The notes below the pieces were generated by a model, which worked only from the letters and a program-made list of their open reading frames with translations, ran no database searches and had not been told where the DNA came from. A stretch of DNA of 64,000 nt from Spongilla lacustris (lineage: Eukaryota; Porifera; Demospongiae; Spongillida; Spongillidae): contig OX442418.1 of assembly GCA_949361645.1 (NCBI GenBank), forward strand, positions 9,117,376 through 9,181,375. Direction: 5' to 3'. A program made the translations under genes and the position numbers. Below are positions 55,501 through 64,000 of the stretch, piece by piece. Positions within the stretch are counted from its first letter, which is position 1, and every line of letters begins with the position of its first letter.

Positions 55501-56473
55501 GGAGTACCTCCCACTACATGTACCTATCCTTCACTGCATGTTTCATCTGCCAAGATTACCAGCCGTATCACTACAAGTGCACCATACCCGTGAACATTTA
55601 CCGCAGGTTCAAGGGGCCAATGGGACCACTGGAGCCATTCTCACACATTAGAACCACCATCCCCCATAACTGCAAGTGAACTTAACAGCCGCACAAGACA
55701 AGTGAACTTACATTTAATGCCTACACACTGCTACTAGTAGAGCCACCAGCTGCCACATTACCGGTCCTCACAAAACTAGACCCCATCATGAGGAGTGGAA
55801 CCACACATGCAATGGAGCCATTAGCTCTCACTGCATGTGGACTAACTTACATGGTGCAGGCCCCAAACACTGGGGCCAGCCACAATGGCCCCCTATCCGC
55901 TTAACCTCACACAGTACAACCACCAGCTCCTCAATGCAAATGGAACCACCAGACCCACTACCTGTGAAACCTTTAACTCCCTACCTGTGAAACTGACCAG
56001 TCATTAACCCCCACACTACAAGAGGACTTACACTGTCAGGAGAACCATCAACTACTAGTGGAGCTACCAGCCCGCATTGGACAAATGGGAACACCATGCA
56101 CCACTGAAGCAGCCTCCGTTTGTAGAGTGTACATGTATACGTTTTGAACACATTTTGTGTTGTAGATCTGAACTAAATGTTTGTGCATGTACAGAGGCAT
56201 GTACAGAGTTATTTTATCTGGGGTGGAAGTGAAGCCCATGCTGTTAGTGGTGAATATATTTACCAGCCCTATCGGTACTGATTGCGGGTGGTCTGCACCC
56301 GTGGTTGGTTTATATACACAAGCAGAGAGCTTTTTGGAAGATAAAAAATAAGAATAAAACCCCCTACAGCTGGGAACTACATGTAGTGCTTTACATTGTT
56401 GAGGTACACTTAGCAAAACATGTAAGTGCCATTTTGGATGTGTGTCACGGTGAAGACATCAGAATTCATGACC
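52551..56473 (+). repeat. Left arm of E1
   Basis: Outer terminal segment, then a stretch with a TATA-like CTATATATACTGCG (about 53,020) and a GGGTAAGTAT donor-like site. Next comes the acidic frame DEDGEIENGSDGGHTTDD (about 53,215-53,270), then about 2.8 kb of degenerate CTGCAAGTG repeats. The inner end is a near-palindromic GAATTCATGACC. Confidence 0.85.
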
Positions 56474-56489
56474 GCACAAGTGAAGTTGG

Positions 56490-59400
56490 TGGTCATGAAT
56501 TCCAATGTCTTCACCGTGCCAAATTATAGCTGTGACTGCGCATGCAATTTATGTGACATTCTAAGTGGCACTTACAAGTTTTGCAACTTGTACATGTATC
56601 TCAACACTACACAGTTCCCAGTAGGCTTTTTTCTTTTCAAAAAGCCTTCTGCTTGTCTATATAAACCAACCACGGGTGCAGACCACCCGCAATCAGTACC
56701 GATAGGGCTGGTAACTATATTCACCACTAACAGCATGGGCTTCACTTCCACCCCAGATAAAATAACTCTGTACATGCCTCGGTACATGCACAAATAGTTC
56801 AGATCTACAACACAAAATGTGTTCAAAACGTACACATGTACACTCTACAAACGGAGGCTGCTTCAGTGGTGCATGGTGTTCCCATTTGTCCAATGCGGGC
56901 TGGTAGCTCCACTAGTAGTTGATGGTTCTCCTGACAGTGTAAGTTCTCTTGTAGTGTGGGGGTTAATGACCAGTTTCACAGGTAGGGAGTTAATGGTTTC
57001 ACAGGTAGTGGGTCTGGTGGTTTCATTTGCAGTGAGGAGCTGGTGGTTGTACTGTGTGGGGTTAAGTGGATAGGGGGCCATTGTGGCTGGCCCCAGTGTT
57101 TGGGGCCTACACCATGTAAGTCCCCATGCAGTGAGAGCTAATGGCTCCATTGCATGTGTGGTTCCACTCCTCATGATGGGGTCTAGTTTTGTGAGGACTG
57201 GTAATATGGCAGCTGGTGGCTCCCCTGCTGGCAGTCTGATTACTCCATACGTAAGAGGGCTGTTGGGGGTGGGTGCTGGGTGAGTCTGGTTCCACTGGTA
57301 TTGTGTGTTTGCAGTGAGAGGGCTAGTGAGTGAGGGATGGCATTGCACGTTCACTCCTGGATCTCGGATACAACTTGCAGTAAAGGATAGGTAGTGAGAG
57401 ATAGGGCCGTGGGGGCTAGCCCCGTATGTGGGGACTGCTAAGTGAGAGCTAATGGTTCCATGGGCATGTGTGACTCCAGTTGATGGCTCCCCTAATATTG
57501 TGTGGGGTGCCGAATTCCTATTGCCGTGTGAGAGCTGGAGTCTCCACCAGCATGCATTATTGTGGGGGGCCCCCAACGACCCTGCAGAGGGTTTTAGCAG
57601 CTGGTGGCTCCCTCGTTGGACAGGTGCTAACTGGACTTGTTGTATGGGGCTATTAAGTTCACTTGCAATAATGCGTCTGTCCGCTTGTAGTGAGGGAGCT
57701 GACCCCTGGGCCAATAACTCAACATGCAGTGAAGGGGCAGGAGGGCTGTGGGGGCGGGTCCCAGTGTGTAGGGTAGTTGCAGTGAGGACTAATGGTTCAA
57801 ATGGTAGTGTTTGGAGAGGGGCGGGTGTATGTTCAGTGCATGTAGTTCATGGCTTTCCCTGAAATTTGGGGACTACTTGTAGTGCGATGGCTGGCATCTC
57901 CACTGGCATATACATATTGACCCCAGCTTATGTGGGCAGTGCAGGTCTGGTAACCCCATCTGTGAGAGAGCTGGTGGCTCTACTATTAGCAGTGTGTAGG
58001 CATTAAATGTAAGTTCACTTGTCTTGTGCGGCTGTTAAGTTCACTTGCAGTTATGGGGGATGGTGGTTCTAATGTGTGAGAATGGCTCCAGTGGTCCCAT
58101 TGGCCCCTTGAACCTGCGGTAAATGTTCACGGGTATGGTGCACTTGTAGTGATATGGCTGGTAATCTTGACTGATGAAACATGCAGTGAAGGGTAGGTAC
58201 ATGTAGTGGGAGGTACTCCTGCTAAGTGAGGGCTAATGGTTCCATGGATAGCGGGGGGCTCCAGTTCATGGTTCCCCTAATATTGTGGGGGTTACCAATT
58301 CCAATTCCACTGTTGTGAGTTTCCACCAGCATGATTATTCTGGGGGCCCCAATGACCCTGGGGTGTTTAGCAGCTGGTGGCTCCTTTGCTGACAGACCAA
58401 GAACCGCTGGTGCTAACCGGACCTGCAGTGTGGGGCCATTAAGTTCACTTGCATTAATGATTCCAATGATACTGTCCGCTTGCAGTGAGGGAGCTGACGC
58501 CATTGGTCCCTGGGCCGTATGTTGACTCAACGTGCAGTGAAGGACATGCAGGTAGTGCAGGGCAGGAGGCCTAATGGTTCCATTGGTAGTGTTTTGAGAT
58601 GGGCAGGTGTACGTACAGTACATGTAGTTCATGGGTTGTAGTGTGAGGGTTGGCATCTCCACTGGCATCATATACCTACTGACCCCAGCTTGTGTGGGCA
58701 CCCCTGCTGGCATTGATCGAATGCAGGGTCTGGTAACCCCATCTGTAACAGAGCTGGTGGCTCCACTACTTGCAGTGTGGAGTGTGGAGGCATTTACATT
58801 TAATGGAAATTCACTTGCATCGTGCGGCTGTTGAGTTCACTTGCAGTGATCAATGGGGGATGGTGGTTTTGATGTGTGACCATTGGCCCTTGAACTTGCA
58901 GTGAATGGTCACTGGTATGGACTGTACTTGTAGTGTGTGGGGGCTGCTAAGTGAGGGTGAAATGGTTCCATAGATAGTGGGGGCATGTGTGGCTCCAGTT
59001 CGTGGCTCCCTAAAATTGTGCGGGGTGCCATTTCCACTTGCAGTGTGACTCCATCCACCAGTATGCATTATTGTGGGACCCCCCAATGACCCCGGGGAGT
59101 TTAGCAGCTGGTGGCTTTCCTGCTGGCAGTCTGATAACTCCATCTGGAATATGGCTCCAATGGTGCTAACTGGAATGCAGTGTGGGCTTTTAAGTTCACT
59201 TGCATTAATAGTTACAATGTTACCGTCTGTTTGCAGTGAGGGAGCTGACCCCATTTGTCCCTGAGCCGTTGACTCTACTTGCAGTGAAGGACTAGTAGTG
59301 GGCAGGAGGGCCGTGGGGGGCTGGTCCCAGTTTGTGGGGCACTTGCAGTGAAAGGGCGGGTGTACGTTCAGTGCATATGTAGTTCATGGCTTCCCCTGAA

Positions 59401-61140
59401 ATTTGGGGACTGCTTAATCGCTTGTAGTGTGATGGCTGGCATCTCCATTGGCATCATACCTACATGTACATTGTATTGACCCCAGCTTGTGTGGGCACCC
59501 CTGCTGGCAGTGCAGGGTCTGGTAACCCCATCTGTAAGAGAGATGGTGGCTCCAGTACTTGCAGTGTGCGGGAGGTATTAAATGTTAGTTCACTTGTATC
59601 GTGTGGCTATTAAGTTCACTAGCATTAATGGTCCAATGATACTGTCCACTTGCAGTGAGGGAGCTGACCCCATTGGTCCAGATGGCTGGTCTCAGTGTGT
59701 GGAGCACTTGCAGTGTAGGCTTATGGTTTCACTGTTTGGAGAGGGGCGGGTGTATGTACAGTACTTTATGGGGACTACTTATAGAGTGAGGGCGGCATCC
59801 CCACTGGCATCTATTGACCCCTGCATGTGAGGGCTCCCCTACTGGCAGTGCAGGGTCTGGTAACCACATCCGTAAGAGAGCTGGTGGGGAGGTATTATTT
59901 TGAAAGTTTGCAAGGCTGTAGTGATGGGGACTGGTGGTTTTGCTGTGTGGGGATGGCGCCAATGGTCCCTTGAACTTGCAGAGAATAATCAATAGTGGGG
60001 GTGGGGAGGGGAGGGGGCTGGACCAATGGGGTTCTGCTTACATGTACATGTAAGGCCATTTGCAGTGAGGGCTAATACATGTAGTTCCACTGGTAGTGTT
60101 GGGAGGGGGCATGTGTGACTTCCCTTGGTACATGTACATGTAGTTCATGGCTGCCCTGAAATTGGGAGGGCTGCCAACTCCATTTGCAGGGAGAGGGTTA
60201 GTATAAGTATCTCTACTTGTACTGTGGAGGCTGACCCCATTGGTTAGTTGGTAGCTCCTGTGTAGGGTCTGATATGGGCGGGTGGTTCCATAGGTAGTGC
60301 GGGTTGGTGGCTCTGCATTGCATCTGTTGGTTTTGCAGGGCTGCTGTCTGGACTTGCAATGGCCCATATGTGGGGGGCGGGGCCGGTGGTGATTTAGCGG
60401 CTGTTTACTTCCTACAACCACCATCGTCAGTGGTATGACCGCCGTCACTACCGTTCTCGATCTCCCCATCCTCATCGAAAGTATCTTGAATATCTCGTCG
60501 TAACCGTACCGGCTCGAACTCGTCCGCCGATTGAACCTCTTACGAGCTTGTCTTCAGTGGACGTCGCTATGCATATCGTTTATCTACACAGATAATAACG
60601 AATATCAACTGTGACAGGGGCGATAGATTAAATACTTACCCAGCTAGCTAGCTAGCGCAGTATACATAGGTGTGGCTATAAGTTATCCAAGTCTCAGCCC
60701 ACAGGAAGTAGTTGCATATTCATGTAATTTGGTATGGAAGCGGTTCACGCACGTACAACGGCGCAATTCGAGCGGGAAACGTGTACCAACTTTGCGCCGC
60801 TGTATCTCCGTAACGGATGACATAAAAATTAACGAACAGAACAAATCGATAGGTATATGACCTCTCTACCTACAAACCGAATTTGAAGCGAATTGATTAC
60901 TCCTACCTAAAGTTATGGTGGGTTAGAACCCGGTGGGGTATCGAACGTTGCAATACTGGCACGGAGCAAGTGCAAGGCCCCAAAATGTATTTTACTATAG
61001 AGCAATGGTGTAGTATGAAGTGTTGAAAATAGGAAGTTAATATCGTTTATCGTTCGGGAGTTATAGCGATTCAAACGCGAGGCATTTTTATAACTTTATA
61101 TTTATATATGCGAAGTATCATTTTCTCGGAAACTGTCCCA
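56490..61140 (-). repeat. Right arm of E1
   Basis: Reverse complement of the left arm at very high identity (for example, the 145-codon frames at 53,222-53,659 and 60,038-60,475 differ by one visible residue), plus an additional 750 bp of the same internal repeat type. Confidence 0.85.
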
Positions 61141-61154
61141 TATATATATATATA

Positions 61155-61974
61155 TGGGACAGTTTCCGCGAAAATGTCCGAGTTTTATAACATTATAATC
61201 TTATAAAAATACTTCTTGTTTGAATCGCTATATCTTCCGAACGCTAAACGCTATCAACTTCCTATTTTCGAAAGTTCATATTACACCATTTTTCTATGAT
61301 AAATTACATTTTGGAGTCTTGCACTTGCTCCATGCCAGTATTGCAACGTTCGATACCCGACCAGGTTCAAACCCGCCATAACTTTAGGTAGGAGTAATCA
61401 AATCGCTTCAAATTCGGTTTGTAGGTATAGAGGTCCTATACTTATCGATTTGTTCTGTTCGTTAATTTTTATGCCATCCGTTACGGAGATACAGTTGAAC
61501 AAACTACGTCCACTTTATCCCGCTCGATTCCTGCCAATGATTTTGGCAAATCGCGTCCCGCTCAATGTATGGGGAGGCGGTTGTTATATCATAGGCGCGA
61601 AACGAGCGGGAAAAAGTGCACGTAGTTTGTTCAACTGTATCTCCGTAACGGATGGCATAAAAATTAGCGAACAGTACAAATCGATAGGTATAGGACCTCT
61701 GTACCTACAAACCAAATTTGAAGCGATTTGATTACTCCTACCCAAAGTTATGACGGGTTTGAACCCGGTCGGGTATCGAACGTTGCAATACTGGCATGGA
61801 GCAAGTGCAAGACTCCAAAATGTAATTTATCATAGCGAAATGGTGTAGTATGAACTTTTGAAAATAGAAATTCGATACCGTTTAGCGTTCGGAAGATATA
61901 GCGACTCAAACAAGAAGCATTTTTATAAGATTATAATGTTATAAAACTCGGACATTTTCGCGGAAACTGTCCCA
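61155..61974. mobile_element. 820-bp foldback MITE, copy E2
   Basis: Termini TGGGACAGTTTCCGCG and CGCGGAAACTGTCCCA are flanked by TA, with inverted arms of about 380 bp joined by a short unique core near 61,540-61,590. It shares its arms with the termini of E1 and starts only 14 bp after E1 ends, separated by a TATATATATATATA run. The arms contain GTTCTGTTCGTTAATTTTTA and TTGCAACGTTCGATACCC. Non-coding. Confidence 0.92.
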
Positions 61975-62176
61975 TATACGTACGGTATACGCTTATGGCA
62001 TATGGACCTACAATAGTATGATGTTTCATTATATACCTCTATATCTGTTTTCATGTATTCCGCTTACAAAAAAAAACAACAAAAAAAATAGAAAGAAACT
62101 TCATGCACTGTCACGCACTTGATCACCGTCTGCGGTCGCGCGCATATATATATATGCACGTAACTTGCATGATGTA

Positions 62177-62288
62177 AGAGAGGGGAGATACGTCAAGGTA
62201 AGGGGGTTTATTTAGAGATGCTCTTAATATTTATCGGATTACAACGTGCTACTTCAGGATCGCATGAGCAGCTGCACCTTTGCCCCCT
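62177..62288 (+). pseudogene. Partial duplicate of TRAF exon 3 end, intron and exon 4 start
   Basis: GAGGGGAGATACGTCAAG, an intron-like GTAAGG..CTACTTCAG and GATCGCATGAGCAGCTGCAC correspond to 62,970-63,070 of the TRAF pseudogene downstream, in the same order. The homology then stops. It has no function by itself. Confidence 0.75.
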
Positions 62289-62601
62289 ATAACTATAAAA
62301 AAGAAACGCGACTGGAATGTCCGATAAGAATAAGCATAAGGCATCATGCATAAGTGGGGGGTAAGTCTATGAATATATAATGAGTGGGCGTGGTAGATAG
62401 TGGTTGCGCACGCGAAAATGAACCGCTTGTTGAGTAGCTACTTAACGGTTCACACTTTTAATATCATCCAATTTCCGTTCTCTTTGGTTATAATGTACAA
62501 CACGGTTAGTTACAGCTAATAATAATTCTACTCGGTAAAGTTGGGGGGGTAAATACCCCCCCTACCCCCCCCCCCCCCCCCGGTTCCGCCGCCGCTGTGA
62601 C

Positions 62602-63460
62602 ATGGATCACTTACTCTGTGTCTTGTGTAGGAGTTACCTGACATATGAACCTTGGCAAGCGTCGTGCGGGCACCATCTGTGTGGACGTTGTTACGAACAA
62701 CACAAATCGTAAGTCAATAAACATAATTAATACTAGCCGTTATATTTGTATAACTATCGGACCGTATTCTTCATTAGTGCAAAGGACCCAGAAGCTCTGT
62801 GCTGCAGTGAATGTAAATCACGCCTTGACGTAGCGGAGGTATGCCCACGTTCTTAAGTGATGATTGGTGAGTCAAAGGAGTTTCCTTACACGCAGTGCTT
62901 TCGTGATAAGGCCGTTGAAAGAGAATTAAACATCACCTTGCACATATCAAGGATGTCATTGGAAAGGAGAGGGGAGATACGTCAAGGTAAGGGCTCTATT
63001 TAGAGAGGCTCATAATATTTATCGCAATGTGCTACTTCAGGATCACATGATCAGCTGTACCTTTGCCCCCAAGGCGAATAGCTCGAGTTCTCCTAACGGA
63101 TCCAGTAATGCTCTGGTCCAAACCATAAGTGCACAACTCCGCAGTACTCAGGATAAGGTATCATTTATGTCACATGAGATGGAGACCCTCAAGCTAGAGA
63201 TGACCAGTAGGATACAACCATTAGCAGATTCATAGTCCAAAATAAGTACCAATGTTCAAAGCCTACAACAAAACTTTGAGGAAATGTCCGTATTGATACA
63301 AACATTTCAAGCCACTAGCTACAATGGAGTGTACATGTACATCTGGAAAGTGCCTGACATCAAAAGGAGGAGACAGGATGCAAGAACTGGCAGGATAGTG
63401 TCCCTCTACTCTGCTCCATTCTACACCAGCAGACATGGATACAAGATGCGCCTGAATGGC
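62602..63460 (+). pseudogene. TRAF pseudogene, paralogue of the gene at 27 kb
   Basis: Exons 62602-62708, 62778-62838, 62896-62986 and 63041 onward keep the exon-intron pattern of 27,069-28,479. The RING part is readable (CVLCRSY, SCGHHLCGRCY, CSEC). Exon 3 has lost 8 bp relative to the paralogue (91 versus 99 bp), which shifts the frame through the zinc finger. Exon 4 has an in-frame TAG at 63,233 (ADS-stop) within the coiled coil. After HGYKM at about 63,445 the TRAF-C domain breaks off into unrelated sequence. The three lesions are independent, so it cannot make a normal TRAF. A RING-only product from exons 1-2 is possible in principle. Confidence 0.88.
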
Positions 63461-64000
63461 TTCTTGACCTTCTTTCCCCAGCCCTCTGCAGCAGAACTTG
63501 CTTCAGCGCTCTGTTCTGCCCTTATTGTAGAGGTGGTACCTACATGTATGGAGGTGCATTATGGGTGCATGATGTCACACTCACATGATGACCACTGTTA
63601 TCGAGGCTCCAGACCAACAGTTTGCGATGTAACATCAGACTTTGCATACTGTTTTTAAAACACAGAATAATAGTTTACACTCTTTGATGCACACATTTGA
63701 GCTTTAAAAAAAAAAAAAACATCAGTGAAATTTAGTTACAATATAGGCTGACGTGGGACCGGAGAGGAACAAAGAAACCTAAAGTGGAGCTAGGGTTAAG
63801 AGCCAGCATGATTAGCCAAGGGGGAGGGGGCCCCAAATGCTACGGTCGCAATGGAGAGAGCCAGACATTGTACATGTACGAAACTTGCAGTGATGTAGTT
63901 CCTTTGTAACTTGTACATTAGACCCTACCAATTTTGGCATTATGTGTATAAAGTAGCCTAAACTTATATTGGACACACCGTTTGGGCCTCCCATATCCTA
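63461..64000. other. Right-end flank
   Basis: Gene-free apart from a poly-A run at 63,705-63,719. The last 43-50 bp repeat 36,405-36,456, so a dispersed repeat begins here and runs out of the window. Confidence 0.6.

Larger units (their letters stand above)
52551..61140. mobile_element. Complete 8.6-kb giant foldback transposon, copy E1
   Basis: It begins TGGGACAGTTTCCGAG and ends CTCGGAAACTGTCCCA, with TA on both sides. The left arm (52,551-56,473) and the right arm (56,490-61,140) are inverted copies of each other, with a loop of about 16 bp. The outer 400-500 bp of each arm match the small MITEs at 11.6 and 61.2 kb. The inner part is a degenerate tandem repeat built on CTCACTGCAAGTG. The right arm has about 750 bp (57,216-57,960) absent from the left. 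No transposase or other recognisable protein is present, so it would need help from a related autonomous element. TA flanks would suit a Tc1/mariner-type enzyme, but this is inference. Confidence 0.9.

Noticed and set aside
53222..60475. Long frames in the foldback arms (145, 143, 163, 283 codons and their inverted twins)
   Set aside because: They overlie degenerate tandem repeats on both strands and several frames, with low-complexity composition and no domain. Only the short acidic stretch shows a coding-like pattern.
1..64000. tRNA or rRNA genes
   Set aside because: No clover-leaf with A and B box sequences and no rRNA-like conserved stretch was noticed on either strand.

Overview
The window looks like metazoan nuclear DNA, most likely from a marine invertebrate and plausibly a demosponge. 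The grounds are genes split by short GT-AG introns, a RING/TRAF-zinc-finger/coiled-coil/TRAF-C gene, a signal-peptide/Ig/FN3 gene, a THAP-domain remnant, and a heavy load of eukaryotic transposons. The species is inference. No rRNA, tRNA, CRISPR array or bacterial operon was found.

Layout. 1-2,585: right-hand part of a giant foldback element that runs off the window. 4,941-7,504 (-): an intact seven-exon gene for a Kelch-like beta-propeller protein. 7,570-13,060: a mosaic of Ty3/Gypsy pieces, a nested TTAA-flanked hairpin element, and a small member of the foldback family. 13,300-19,900: mostly gene-free sequence with simple repeats, a 399-bp hAT-type MITE with a perfect 8-bp target duplication, and a 22-bp minisatellite beside a RING-like remnant. 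20,020-22,440 (+): a decayed Gypsy pol with the start of its 3' LTR. 22,912-24,926: a TA-flanked transposon that abuts the 3' end of a small Ig/FN3 gene (24,959-25,891, -). That gene is head-to-head with an intact TRAF gene (27,069-28,479, +).

28,981-50,485 holds at least 15 pieces of non-LTR retrotransposons that encode a reverse transcriptase (RT), a zinc knuckle and a C-terminal restriction-like endonuclease (RLE). Most are 5'-truncated, on the minus strand, and separated only by (TAA)n/(TTA)n microsatellite. I read this as repeated targeting of TAA repeats, as known for Dong of the R4 clade, with each insertion carrying or extending the target for the next one. Several lineages are interleaved; I label them A, B, C and D.

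51,771-52,515 has a THAP remnant and a small paired repeat. 52,551-61,140 is a complete 8.6-kb foldback element: two inverted arms of 3.9 and 4.65 kb, shared termini starting TGGGACAGTTTCC, and TA flanks. An 820-bp relative follows 14 bp later (61,155-61,974). The right end (62,177-63,460) holds a partial exon duplication and a frameshifted, stop-containing TRAF pseudogene paralogous to the gene at 27 kb. The two TRAF copies therefore bracket the whole transposon-rich block.
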